This document shows, in pieces, positions 51,985 through 63,878 of a stretch of 64,000 nucleotides of DNA (positions within the stretch are counted from its first letter, which is position 1; the number at the start of each line of letters is the position of its first letter). The translations under genes were made by a program, and so were the position numbers. This stretch comes from Leguminivora glycinivorella (lineage: Eukaryota; Arthropoda; Insecta; Lepidoptera; Tortricidae), in contig NC_062987.1 in the NCBI RefSeq assembly GCF_023078275.1, forward strand, positions 20,259,772-20,323,771, given 5' to 3'. The notes below the pieces were generated by a model. That model had not been told where the DNA came from, did not search any database, and saw only the letters and a list, made by a program, of their open reading frames with translations.

Positions 51985-54900
51985 AAGTGGACTGTCTATT
52001 GCTCTTAAGGGTAACAATTTTTTTTATTATATTACTTTTTACTCTTGAGGGTAACAAAAAAACCCAAACCCGACTTGTTTTAAATACTACGTAGAACTTT
52101 ATTTTTTGCGGGGCTTCACCCCTGAGCCCCCTGTATTTGCTCTTAAGGGTCACAGGAAAACCCTGACCCAACTTATTTTAAATACTACGTTGATCTTTCT
52201 TTTATACGGGGGGCTTCGCCCCCCGAACCCGTGTTGCTCTTAACGCTCACAGGAAAACCCTAACCTAGCTTATTTTAAATACTACCTTGATCTTTCTTTT
52301 ATGCAGGGGGCTTCGCCCCCCAAAACCCCCTTGTTTTGCTCTTAAGGGTTACAACAAAACCCTAACCCAACTTATTTTAAATACTACCTTGATCTTTTTT
52401 TATGCGGGGCGCTTCGCCCCCTGAACCCCCCTTGGCTGCCTATTTTCGCTTTTCAGGGTCGCAAGAAAACCCTAACCTAACTTAGTTTAAATCCTTAATC
52501 GGTATTTCTATTTTGCGGGGGGCTGCGCCCCCGAGCCCCCGATTATTTTCGATCTTAAACTTCGCAAGAAAACCCTAACCTAACTTATTTTCAATACGTA
52601 CTACGTTGGTGTTTCTTTTTGGCCTTGGGGATTCTTCGCCCCTCTCTACTTAGTTTGGATACTTAATCGGTAATTCTATTTTGCGGGGGGCTGTGCCCCC
52701 CGAGCCCCCCCCCTTTTTTTCCCTCTTAAGGGTCGCAAGAAAACTTTAACCTTACTTAGTTTGGATACTTAGTTGATCTTTCTTTTTTGCGGGGGGCTGC
52801 GCCCTTCGAGCCCCCCCCCCTTATCTTTGCTCTTAAGCGTTGTAAAAAAAACCCTAACCTAACTTATATTCAATACGTACTACGTTGGTATTTCTTTTTA
52901 GCGGGGGCTTCGCCCCCGAGCCCCTTGTAGGTTCTTCGCCCCTCGCCGTCTATTTTGTTTTTCTTATCAATTTTGGATTTGTAAGCGCGTCGACGCTAGC
53001 CCGCGAAGTGGGCTGCCTATTTTCGCTTTTTAGGGTCACAAGAAAACCCTAACCTTACTTAGTTTGGATACTTAATCGGTATTTCTATTTTGCGGGGGGC
53101 TGTGCCCCCCGAGCCTCCCCTTATTTTCCCTCTTAAAGGTCGCAAGAAAACTTTAACCTTACTAAGTTTGGATACTTAGTTGTTTTTTCTTTTTTGCGGG
53201 GGGCTGCGCCCCCCGAGCCCCCCCCTTATCTTTGCTCTTAAGCGTTGTAAAAAAACCCTAACCTTACTAAGTTTTGATACTTTGTTGTTCTTTCTTTTAT
53301 GCGGGGGGCTGCGCCCCCGAGCCCCCCCCTTATCTTTGCTCTTAAGCGTTTTAAAAAAACCCTAACCTAACTTATTTTCAATACGTACTACGTTGGTATT
53401 TCTTTTATGCGGGGGGCTTCGCCCCCCGAGCCCCCCTTGGGGGTTCTTCGCCCCTCTCTACTTAGTTTGGATACTCAATCGGTATTTCTATTTTGCGGGG
53501 GCTGTGCCCCCGAGCCCCCCTTTTTTCCCTCTTAAGGGTCGCAAGAAAACTTTAACCTTACTTAGTTTGGATACTTAGTTGATCTTTCTTTTTTGGGGGG
53601 CTGCGCCCTTCGAGCCCCCCCCTTATCTTTGCTCTTAAGCGTTGTAAAAAAACCCTAACCTAACTTATATTCAATACGTACTACGTTGGTATTTCTTTTT
53701 GGCGGGGGCTTCGCCCCCCGAGCCCCCCTTGTCGGTTCTTCGCCCCTCGCCGTCTATTTTGTTTTTCTTATCAATTTTGGATTTGTAAGCGTGTCGACGC
53801 TAGCCCGCGAAGTGGGCAGCCTATTTTCGCTTTTTAGGGTCACAAGAAAACCCTAACCTTACTTAGTTTGGATACTTAATCGGTATTTCTATTTTGCGGG
53901 GGGTTGTGCCCCCCGAGCCTCCCCTTATTTTCCCTCTTAAGGGTCGCAAGAAAACTTTAACCTTACTAAGTTTGGATACTTAGTTGTTCTTTCTTTTTTG
54001 CGGGGGCTGCGCCCCCGAGCCCCCCCCCCTATCTTTGCTCTTAAGCGTTGTAAAAAAACCCTAACCTTACTAAGTTTTGATACTTAGTTGTTCTTTCTTT
54101 TATGCGGGGGCTGCGCCCCCGGCCCCCCTTATCTTTGCTCTTAAGCGTTGTAAAAAAACCCTAACCTAACTTATTTTCAATACGTACTACGTTGGTATTT
54201 CTTTTATGCGGGGGGCTTCGCCCCCCGAGCCCCCCTTGGGGGTTCTTCGCCCCTCTCTACTTAGTTTGGATACTTAATCGGTATTTCTATTTTGCGGGGG
54301 CTGTGCCCCCGAGCCTCCTTATTTTCCCTCTTAAGGGTCGCAAGAAAACTTTAACCTTACTAAGTTTGGATACTTAGTTGTTCTTTCTTTTTTGCGGGGG
54401 CTGCGCCCCCCGAGCCCCCCCCTTATCTTTGCTCTTAAGCGTTGTAAAAAAAACCCTAACCTTACTAAGTTTTGATACTTAGTTGTTCTTTCTTTTATGC
54501 GGGGGCTGCGCCCCCGAGCCCCCCCTTATCTTTGCTCTTAAGCGTTGTAAAAAAACCCTAACCTAACTTATTTTCAATACGTACTACGTTGGTATTTCTT
54601 TTATGCGGGGGGCTTCGCCCCCCGAGCCCCCTTTGGGGGTTCTTCGCCCCTCTCTACTTAGTTTGGATACTCAATTGGTATTTTTATTTTGCGGGGGGCT
54701 GTAAAATTTAACCTCACTTAGTTTGGATACTTAGTTGATCTTTCTTTTATGCGGGGGCTGCGCCCCCGAGCCCCCCCCCTTATCTTTGCTCTGAAGCGTT
54801 GTAAAAAAACCCTAACCTAACTTATTTTCAATACGTACCACGTTGGTATTTCTTTTTGGCGGGGGGCTTCGCCCCCCGAGCCCCCCTTGGGGGTTCTTCG

Positions 54901-55275
54901 CCCCTCTCTACTTAATTTGGATACTTAATCGGTATTTCTATTTTTGATTATTCCTGATTTTCCCTCTTAAGGGTCGCAAGAAAACTTTAACCTCACTTAG
55001 TTTGGATACTTAGTTGATCTTTCTTTTATGCGGGGGCTGCGCCCCCCGAGCCCCCCCCCTTATCTTTGCTCCTAATCGTTGTAAAAAAACCTTAACCTAA
55101 CTTATTTTCAATACGTACTACGTTGGTATTTCTTTTTGGCGGGGGGCTTCGCTCACCGAGCCCCCCTTGTGGGTTCTTCGCCCCTCGTCGGCCATTTTGT
55201 TTTTCTTATCAATTTAGGATTTATAAGCGTGTCGACGCTAGCCCGCGAAGTGGGTTTCCTATTTTCGCTTTAAAG
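51985..55275. repeat. Tandem GC-hairpin / telomere-like array, copy 2
   Basis: The same unit types as copy 1 in largely the same order for the first ~1.2 kb, then a different number and order of units. Hairpin stems stay paired while run lengths vary (five to seven G/C). The GTCGACGCTAGCCCGCG insert recurs at about 52985, 53790 and 55228. The inverted segment of copy 1 is absent. Confidence 0.9.
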
Positions 55276-55395
55276 GATAACAAGAAAACCCTAACCCAAA
55301 TATTTTAAATACTACGATGCATCGCCAACTCACTAATTTAATCTACTTGAAAGTTGGCAGCGCATAACACTTAAATTCGCACCGTTTAGTATAAA

Positions 55396-55475
55396 CCACG
55401 GTGGTGCAGTGTCATTCATGGTACGTTTTTGCCCTCACGCTAGTCATATTTCTAGGTTCTATTCCCGGCAAATGC
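55396..55475 (+). repeat. tRNA-Gly-like sequence in element tail (copy 2)
   Basis: The counterpart of the sequence at 41461. The B box here is changed to GGTTCTATTCC, which weakens any promoter role. Confidence 0.45.
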
Positions 55476-56070
55476 AAAACTTTTTGTATTTTTATTTTTA
55501 TTATTTTTCTTCTTGTTGCCATCAGCTATCATAATTATGTTACGAAGTTTTACTTATGCCGCGCGGAGGAACTCCACGCACAAATTTTTAATGTTTGCGT
55601 CCGTTTTCTTTAGTCAAACACAATTTTGTTGATTTTTCCGAGGTAAGTTTTTATCTTCTGTTTAACGCCATCTGTGAGAATATTGTGGCGTGACGTTGTA
55701 GGAGAGGCATCGTAATTATTTCAGCTCATCTTTTCTATATCAAATTGGTTAGTACTTATTCTTGCCACCTTCGGCGCTACATTTATTTATAAAGAATAAG
55801 TTTTTTTGTGTACTTCAAAATTATTAAACACTGGATCATAAAAAAATAATATAAATATTCTCGTTACATAATTAAATTTTACGAGAATCGGTTGAATAGA
55901 GGAAAATATACGGACATAAAAATGCAAATTTCGATCAAAAAGCAAACAGGATTTTACTTTCTACTGAAAAAAAATTATTGTATGTGTATAAAATGTATAT
56001 ATCGCTTAGTTGGTTAAAATATAATTATTAATATAAAATTCAAATGCAAAAAAAGTACAAAAAATATGGC

Positions 56071-56157
56071 ACCTGGAGGATTCGAACGCAGAACTTGGTG
56101 ATTAGAAATTTGAAAAAAAAAGCACCGTGACTTACCACTGAGCCACCCTAACACATA
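56071..56157 (-). repeat. Second tRNA-like sequence in element tail (copy 2)
   Basis: Nearly identical to the sequence at 42131, including the T-rich insert between A and B boxes. Confidence 0.45.
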
Positions 56158-56607
56158 CGTAGCTTGGCGAAATTAAAATGCTTATACTCATGCAATATTA
56201 CATATTTTTACATCTACCGTCTAAACCTGTGTTCTAAAACGTCTGATTTTTTTGCCAAGCACTCTATATACATGCATCTAAAAGACAAGACTTTTAAGAT
56301 ATCGATACGGCTAAAAGTTAAGGCGTGAGGCCCCATGACTTTGTCATTTTTAATAATTTCCAAAATCTGGGACGACAAAAAAATTTTATTGAGTCATAGA
56401 ATCTGGTCACAAAATTTCACGCGTATCGGTTGGGAAATACGAGCTGTAGAGCGAGACATCCGGACATACAAAAGCAAATTGCTTGAGTTAAAACGTAGCC
56501 CTTGCTTCGCTGCGGTCAATTAAGTACCACATAGCACATGCACGCCGAAGTTATGAAACAGTAAATTCGGACATAACTAGTTTCGATAAACGAGAAAATT
56601 GGTAAAA

Positions 56608-56700
56608 GTGCGTTTTCACATTATCCGATCCGATATCGGATGTAGGAGGGATTTCAAAGGCAGAAATCAAAGATGGCGGCTTCAATGTATAGGATATCAT
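56608..56700. mobile_element. Family H MITE, truncated
   Basis: The left arm GTGCGTTTTCACATTATCCG and GATATCGGATGTAGG are present and the centre AAAGATGGCGGC follows, but the right arm stops at GGATATCATT. Confidence 0.75.
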
Positions 56701-57830
56701 TAAGAAGAGATAGCTTAAAAATCGACGCCTGAAAGAGTGTAATGTGTTAATCATAATTTGTAGGTATTTATTTGTTAAAGATTGAAAAATGCATTAGTAA
56801 AATTTTAAATTTGGATATGACGGTTTTTTTCCTCTAATTCTGTATTGCAGTTTTCCTGTTGAATCGACTGCGATTGCATTTGTGTAACCGATTTCGAACC
56901 GATTTCGCAGAGATGTCCATAGTTCTTGCAACAGACCAAAATGTTGTGTGCTACTCTGCGGCGGCGCCACCATAATGAAATTCAACTAATTATATGTTAA
57001 AATGATGTTCGTAAGACGTACAGTATGTACGTATAATTTTATGACTGTACCTATAGCGGGAAACGAAATAATGGGCTTTTATTGTGGCGCCGCTGCAGAG
57101 GATGCTCTGCAGCGGCGCCACTCAGTTCTCATAGATAGATATGACATCATCTACTTTTTTCTCATGGAAATTGATGTACCAAATGCTGTTTATTATGTAC
57201 GTATTGAAAAAATCACTATAACTTAGTAAATTTATGTACTTTCAGTAATTCCGCATTCCGCCTGAACGGTATGAGCTAGTATGTAAGGAGGTGTACTTAC
57301 GGGTAAGCGAGAGGGAGATATGTTCCTTCCCGCTCGCTCCCGCGCTCGGCGCGTTTCGTTCTAGGTTTCAATAATTATTATTAAATTTATGCCCCTGTTG
57401 TACACTTTGCATTTTACTTCGATTGCGAGGAATTAATTATATTTTTCTCGGCAATTTACACCACGAAATTGTCGTAAAGCGAAAGAACATAATAGGTATA
57501 TAAGATAACCAATTCCCGCCAACTTTTTTTTCAACATGTGATCAGAGTTTCAGACGCTTGGTTTTTTGCCAAGTCAAAAATTTTTTAAACGATATAGTAA
57601 TCGAATCCTATTTTATTTAATTTACTTAATTTAATGACAGAAAATACGGAATTCTGATAAATTATAGCAAAAATAAAATAACCTATCAAAGTTTTGTCAC
57701 CTACACAATTTTATTGCTCAATAAAATTGTGCAATATGTTTTAACTGTTTGTCTCTTGAGACCGATTACCTTAGTCTTAGGCCGGCACGGCAACAGACAG
57801 TCTTAAAATTCATAATTTGATAAAGTCATA

Positions 57831-57989
57831 GGCTTCCCACAGTCTTAAAAATTCATAATCTTAAAAAAAACTTGTATGCAATCTGACAGTTCAAACTGAC
57901 ACTGACAAGACACTGACAGATCTGTCAGTGTCAATTTGCATACAATTTTTTTTAAGATTATGAATTTTTAAGACTGTCTGTGGGAAGCC
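57831..57989. mobile_element. Palindromic MITE inside the foldback centre
   Basis: GGCTTCCCACAG(AC)AGTCTT and its inverse bound a 159-bp imperfect palindrome. Its core contains CTGACAGATCTGTCAG. ATA occurs on both sides. Confidence 0.65.
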
Positions 57990-59127
57990 ATAATCAGTAC
58001 AAAAATCAGATCGAGTGCACGGAGTTCCATACAATTTCGCGACCGTCCACACTAGGGCTTCCAATACCGGGATCCCGGTATCACGGGATCCCGGGATCCC
58101 GCCTTTTTTTGGGGACATTTCAATACCTGTATTTAATTTAGTAATACCGGGATCCCGGTATTTTTAGTAACTACCAAATGAACGTAAATCACTCATCAAA
58201 AACGTTAAATTTCTGCATCACGATGGTTACTACTCGCGTAAATCTTCTTCTTGCTCTCGTTTTTCGATTTGACACATTCTCTGTTTGGTGTTTTTGCAAT
58301 ATTTGTATGAAAATGATTGTTTTTTCGATGATTAGCTAGATAAAGAATTAAAGATACGTGTCAAAAGCATTCATTGAGGAGGGTCGGCCGCGAACATTTT
58401 TTGACACATTTGTCGCACTTGTGAATTCGCACGTAAGTGTGACAGAGGAGCAACACATCAAACGTAGTTGCAACAAGACACAAATCCTCTGTAAACAAAT
58501 CGCCTTGATGCATCTATATCATAGATATAACTTTTCAAAAAATTGGTTAATGCATACGAACTAACGTATACCGTAGCTACTCTATTTTTACTATGCGTGT
58601 GCGTTAGTGTGTTGAACTCTATCTAGCTCAAAACTTTGCCGTACATAACATTCCCTATACTTAGTACCGAAATTGGGAAATCACTCCTTAACTATCAAAA
58701 TCAAGAAAAATACTTTTCTAATCCGTAAATTAAGTGTTCCTATTCCGCGGATAATCTTTTTGATTTTGATTATCATGGATTTCCGCAAAGTAATGTGTGA
58801 TTCCATAGATTATTTCTTAATGTGATTTTTGATAATCTATGTCGGACAATTCAGCTTTTTTGGCTAATTGTTCAATGATTTGGCGGATTTATTTTATTAG
58901 TGCATTAGCGCCTCTAGCGCCACGAAATACAAAAATACCACTAAATTGTACCACAGATATTGATTACAATGTGTTTCAAAAAAAAAAATCATCTCATGTT
59001 CTAATTTCAAAAGTCAATGATGAAACTATAATCGAGAAATGCTTCTTAATGCTTGTTATTTAATAAAGTGATATTATAGTTAAACCTACAGCACAACTAC
59101 ACCATTAACACTGACTATAAAATGTAA

Positions 59128-59582
59128 CACAGCATGAATGAGCCACAGCAGCTTCCTAGTATCACAGCCATACTAAAGAAGAGGCGATTGAGGTGGCTCG
59201 GGCATGTGTATCGAATGGAGCGGACTCGTTTGCCACGCTGGGAGATGTTGTAGATGCAAAAAGACCGGTCGGACGGCCAACGCTGCGCTTTAAAGATTGC
59301 GTGAAGTCACAAGACATGGTCACATTTGATATTCCATGCGACCCGTGGCAACGACTGGCCGAAGACCGAACCACGTGGCGCCGTGTTGTCCATGACGTTC
59401 AATCCAAGCACGACAATGCCTGGTTCTCCTCCTTGAATGATAAACGCATGAGGCGTCACGAGCAAGCCTCTAAACCCCGCTCATCTGGGGGAGCATACAC
59501 TTGCCGTGTGTGCGGACGAGGGATCCTCTATCGAATTGGGCTGTACAGCCACAAACGTAAGTGTCGCAAGGATGCCGTTTGA
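59128..59582 (+). pseudogene. LINE C-terminus with frameshift and CCHC-like tail
   Basis: The first frame reads LPSITAILKKRRLRWLGHVY and MERTRLPRWEM. After a frameshift near 59250 it continues DAKRPVGRPTLRFKDCVK, WQRLAEDRTTWRR, and a C-terminal YTCRVCGRGILYRIGLYSH plus KRKC, a zinc-finger-like C-x2-C-x(n)-H-x4-C. This order is typical of the end of certain LINE ORF2 proteins. It is not a host zinc-finger gene. Confidence 0.8.
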
Positions 59583-59617
59583 ACCATCTGGTTATATATG
59601 CAAAGGCTTGTTATTAT
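59128..59617 (+). mobile_element. 5'-truncated LINE nested in the hAT element
   Basis: TAAAATGTAA is duplicated exactly (59118-59127 and 59618-59627). The 3' end is TTGTTATTAT-like. It is therefore younger than the hAT insertion. Confidence 0.85.
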
Positions 59618-61056
59618 TAAAATGTAAAAGGTTCTATTCCGCACGAGCTTAAAGAGATCGATTTGGCAGAAAACATGGTTTGCTATAGCCGCGTCTTCTT
59701 GTGAAATGTCCGATATGGCGGCGATATCTAACTTACAGAATCACCTGAGTAGAGATCTGGCGCTCTTTCCCGTTTGCTTTTATACTGCGTACTTGGGACT
59801 GAGGACTCATAACAAAAATAAAGAGCACAGGGCGTAGCCCTTTGAACTATGTATACTTAAAAACAATAGAAGTTGAACGGACTTGGCCACATAAGTTTGC
59901 GAACCGTTTGGGTTGAAATCGAAACTTATGAAGTTGGAAATGTAATCGATTTGACACCTCACTAAGTCGGATTGGCAAGATTCCGCTGTAGTATATAACA
60001 CGCATGAAAAGTAACGAGATTTTGAATAAAATTTGTTATTTTAAGCAAATTACTTGGTTTTTATATTTTCCCGATTTCAATACCGGGATCCCGGAATTGA
60101 AATCGCCAATACCGGAATGAATACCGGTATTGGATAAGGTCCGGTATTTGGAAGCCCTAGTCCACACACACTCTTGTTTTTTAAGATTATGAATTTTAAG
60201 ACTGTCTGTTGCCGTGCCGGCCTAAGACTAAGGTAATCGGTCTCAAGAGACAAACAGTTAAAACATATTGCACAATTTTATTGAGCAATAAAATTGTGTA
60301 GGTGACAAAACTTTGATAGGTTATTTTATTTTTGCTATAATTTATTAGAATTCCGTATTTTCTGTCATTAAATTAAGTAAATTAAATAAAATAGGATTCG
60401 ATTACTTATCGTTTAAAAAATTTTTGACTTGGCAAAAAACCAAGCGTCTGAAACTCTGATCACATGTTGGAAAAAAAGTTGGCGGGAATTGGTTATCTTA
60501 TGTACCTATTATGTTCTTTCGCTTTACGACAATTTCGTGGTGTAAATTGCCGAGAAAAATATAATTAATTCCTCGCAATCGAAGTAAAAAGCAAAGTGTA
60601 CAACAGGGGCATAAATTTAATAATAATTATTGAAACCTAGAACGAAACGCGCCGAGCGCGGGAGCGAGCGGGAAGGAACATATCTCCCTCTCGCTTACCC
60701 GTAGGTACACCTCCTTACATACTAGCTCATACCGTTCAGGCGGAATGCGGAATTACTGAAAGTACATAAATTTACTAAGTTATAGTGATTTTTTCAATAC
60801 GTACATAATAAACAGCATTGGTACATCAATTTCCATGAGAAAAAAGTAGATGATGTCATATCTATCTATGAGAACTGAGTGGCGCCGCTGCAGAGCATCC
60901 TCTGCAGCGGCGCCACAATAAAAGCCCATTATTTCGTTTCCCGCTATAGGTACAGTCATAAAATTATACGTACATACTGTACGTCTTACGAACATCATTT
61001 TAACATATAATTAGTTGAATTTCATTATGGTGGCGCCGCCGCAGAGTAGCACACAA

Positions 61057-61820
61057 AATGTTTACTACAGTTGGTCTAGACTAGACTCCAGATTAAGACA
61101 AGTGTTTTGCTAATATTATTTTATAACTTTTTTCCTTAATACAATTGTTTTAACTCTCCTAACTTTTATAAAAATATGGCTTTTACAAGAAATTTTTCAA
61201 TGAAATGTGTACAAAATAACAGGTTGTCAAAATATTTTCAAAGACATATCCATTGACTTGCTATGAAATGTTGATTACGCTCTTTTGTCTCAAGATGAAA
61301 TATCTCTTGGTTTTTAGAAATAGAGCATATATCTAGTACCTAATTACTCGTAACGTTACGAAAAAAATATTGACTGGTATTCCCAAACCGACAGTGATGA
61401 CGTCATTCAAATGATTTTGACAATGGCAATAAGTGCGAGAGGGACACCAGCCCACATTTTTTGGCCAATCAACTCAATCTAGATTATCTATATAAATAAA
61501 AACTTATGTTTATTTCTTACTCTACTTTCCTAGCAATAATATACAAAGGGATTTATAATAAAAAGACAATTATAGATTGGAACAAAATAGTGTTTATTCT
61601 AATACTTTGTACACGAACTAAATGCATTGGAACTAGATAAACATTTGTACCCTAACTCTAAAATGATGGAAACTAACATAATGACATGGAAAGCCTCATA
61701 CAGGTAAATACCAAAAGTATAACACCTAATTCTAAAACCTAAAAGTAATAGCGCCATGTTATAGACAGTGTACACTGATTTATACGTTTACAACTAACAA
61801 TCTACTTAATCGTAAACGTT
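61057..61820. other. Unassigned stretch
   Basis: AT-rich; no gene or named repeat is seen. A TCATGTTATGTTAG-type host 3' UTR cannot be excluded. Confidence 0.35.
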
Positions 61821-61916
61821 CACTAAAGTTATCAAGTCGATAAAGTTCGTTCTTTCTGTCACACCCATTACGTCAGAAAGGGACAAACGAACTTTATCCG
61901 CTTGATAACTTTAGTG
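61821..61916. mobile_element. Palindromic MITE
   Basis: CACTAAAGTTATCAAG and its inverse extend through GATAAAGTTCGTT on both arms. A single eroded arm is found at 2083-2115. Confidence 0.7.
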
Positions 61917-61951
61917 ATAGTTTATGAATAGGGGGGTGAGCTGCCAAATCA

Positions 61952-62070
61952 GGGGGCCGATTTTTGAGTCTCACGGCGTTCGAATTCAGAAAATTGTCAC
62001 TGAAAATAATAGGCAATTCACCGTTTTCAACCGGTATTTTAGTGACAGTGAGACTCAAAAATCGGCCCCC
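61952..62070. mobile_element. MITE with GGGGGCCGATTTTTGAGTCT ends
   Basis: Terminal inverted repeats of 23 bp are perfect around a 73-bp centre. Target duplication is not evident. Confidence 0.7.
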
Positions 62071-62080
62071 AGACTGCAAA

Positions 62081-62477
62081 ATAGTTATTTGTTTTACAAG
62101 GGGGCAAAGTTGTTTAACCGCACGTGCCAATATTGATACCCGAGCAAGCGAGAGATTCCAAAAGCGAGTGGTTCAAAAAGTGGAATCTTGAGCGTTGCGA
62201 GGGTTTCAAGGCACGAAGTTTAAACAAACTGCCACCGAGTGAAACACGACATTTTTCACCACACCAACACGAATAAAATATACTGACTATAAAACATCAA
62301 AATAAATCAAATCCATCAATTTATTCAATATTTATGATTCAAAATCATAATTTTTAGTTAAAATCTAGCAGCCAGATTAAGACATCAAGTTAAAATTTGT
62401 ATGAAATTACTTTGCCCCCTTGTGGATAAAAAGCAATTTTGCTATCTGTTTTCGAAAGCCTTTACCACTTGGTCTGG
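62081..62477 (-). repeat. Family Q repeat, inverted
   Basis: A near full-length copy from TTATTTGTTTTACAAGGGGG to TTACCACTTGGTCTGGTG. It follows the preceding MITE after about ten bases. Confidence 0.75.
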
Positions 62478-62663
62478 TGATTTTTTTTTTATTGTAGAAA
62501 TTCAATAATGGAACAATTAAAGAATTTCCGTAGATAGTTGTTACAATTTTCAAGCGTTTTACGTCGAAAATGTGACAGTTATGAAGAAAATGGCGCCCAC
62601 ATTTATTTTATACCGTTTTACGCCGCATTGTTAGTCTGACCAGAAATATAGGTATGACTGCGT

Positions 62664-62885
62664 TAACTGTGTCACAGGTCCGCGTCGTACAGCTGCGTTC
62701 GTGACCAACAAAATGGTCCCGACGGAAGACCAGCGCTGACCCTCGGGTTAGCATTTTATGCTGAGTCGGGACCATTTCGTGGTAACTTATATGTTAAATT
62801 TCTTTTATTTGCTGTTTTTGTTTTCTTACTTGTGTATTTTGTAGTTATCACGAATAAATAATTGATTGATTGATTGATTGATTGA
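62664..62885 (+). mobile_element. Retroposon 3' region with TTGA tail
   Basis: It contains GGTCCGCGTCGTACAGCTGC, AAGACCAGCGCTGACCCTCG, GGGACCATTTCGTGGTAACT and a T-rich region, then AATAAATA and five ATTG units. It is the mirror copy of 935-1118. Confidence 0.65.
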
Positions 62886-62889
62886 CTAC

Positions 62890-63239
62890 GCGCCATCTTG
62901 CGGAATTTCATTAGAGCTATTTTCTTCATACTAGACTTAACTGTCACTTTATACATCAGAATTAACAGCGCCCTCTTGACAATAGTCGTATATTTCTAGT
63001 CAGACTTTACTTAAAATGATATGTCATATTTACATACGTCATTTTAATTTTTAATTATTATATGCAATATAACATTTATAACAAAATAACGCTTAGCGCT
63101 TAATACAAAAAAAAAATACACTGAATATGAGCAATTTACCAAATTATTAAAGGCAATTTTTTATTTAGATCTCTATCAAGCCAAATACCTACCTAAATAT
63201 CTTTCTGCGTGCAATTTCTGGACTGTCAAAATAACTGTC
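62890..63239. other. Unassigned stretch
   Basis: No feature is recognised. Confidence 0.4.
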
Positions 63240-63650
63240 AATTTATATTGGACCCATGTGGTAGAGTTGTGCCTGCTCGTTCACTGAAAAGATCGCTTCC
63301 GACTAGTACGATCTCCGAAGTGTACTAGTTCGTTCTTTTAGGACATTTAGTACAGTAGTACACTGAAAGAGCGAGAGACAAATTGTGCATATGACGTAGT
63401 ACAGTAACGCCCGCTCGTACTAGCCGAGAGCTGATCGGCCGTTTTCGCGCGCTCTCGGTCCGAGTCAGTCGGTTCTAGTTCGGTTGCGGTCGGATCACAC
63501 GGATCGCTTTGCTGTCATTGTCACTTCGCTCCCATTCTGTTGCGCGTGTGCGTGTACTAGAGAGCAGAATCATTTGGGAGTAGTTCGGTCTAGTACAGTG
63601 CAGGAAATCGAGTCTTTTGTACTATTAGTACATGTACTACACAAGCCTAC
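63240..63650. other. GC-richer stretch with recurrent GTACTAG words
   Basis: GTACTAG, TAGTAC and AGTACA occur about a dozen times. GCGAGAGAC and GTTTTCGCGCGCTCTCGG make it the most CpG-rich non-array part of the window. A TCAGTC initiator-like site lies near 63466. It could be a promoter or an unrecognised repeat. No ORF supports either. Confidence 0.3.
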
Positions 63651-63654
63651 CATG

Positions 63655-63878
63655 TGGTGACGGGTTAGAATTTCACCACCAGAAGTCGACTGTGGGATAT
63701 GGGTTAAATTGCGGCGTAGGCGAGAGGCTGGCAACCTGTCACTGCGGTGTCACATTTTCGTTTTCTTTCAACCCCTTTTTGCCAAGAATGGCACGAAACT
63801 TTACTAGTTCATGGCAGAGCACGTGAACTACTAAAGTTTCAGTGCCCCAATGGGATACAGGCGTGATTGTATGTATGT
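63655..63878 (+). mobile_element. Retroposon 3' end
   Basis: The longest copy of the family seen at 852 and 46040: AAGTCGACTGTGGGATATGG, GGCGAGAGGCTGGCAACC, TGCCAAGAATGGCAC and CAGGCGTGATTGTATGTATG. It contains an extra inverted GGCAGAGCACGTGAACTACT segment. Confidence 0.65.

Larger units (their letters stand above)
51698..56520 (-). mobile_element. Hairpin-array element, copy 2 (possible Helitron-like)
   Basis: Same boundaries as copy 1 (ACTAGTGGCTCTG on the left, GCTGCGGTCAAT on the right) and near-identical unique ends. The array is shorter, giving 4.8 kb in total. The flanks (TTTATT and TAAGTACC) are unrelated to those of copy 1, which argues for independent insertion over segmental duplication. 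Confidence 0.6.
58053..60159. mobile_element. hAT element, non-autonomous
   Basis: The termini TAGGGCTTCCAATACCGG and the inverted CCGGTATTTGGAAGCCCTA are flanked by a perfect 8-bp duplication GTCCACAC (58045-58052 and 60160-60167), the hallmark of hAT transposons. Subterminal palindromes CCGGGATCCCGG occur several times at both ends. No transposase domain (for example an RW or hATC region) is recognisable, and a LINE tail occupies ~490 bp. Confidence 0.88.
56944..61056. mobile_element. Foldback element with ~870-bp arms, host of nested insertions
   Basis: Arms 56944-57820 and 60186-61056 are inverted copies with ends TTGTGTGCTACTCTGCGG. Each arm has internal palindromes (GGCGCCGCTGCAGAG). 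AATG flanks both sides, a possible 4-bp duplication. Without the hAT insertion it would be about 2 kb. The ORF that appears in both arms (57002 and 60998) is a consequence of the inverted copy. No transposase is seen. Confidence 0.75.

Noticed and set aside
57002..57226. Conserved small protein present twice (57002 and 60998)
   Set aside because: The two frames are the same sequence in the inverted arms of one foldback element. Duplication alone explains them.
59193..59582. Host zinc-finger gene
   Set aside because: The frame is the C-terminus of a LINE with upstream frameshift, a 10-bp target duplication around it and a C-terminal CCHC-like motif usual for such elements.
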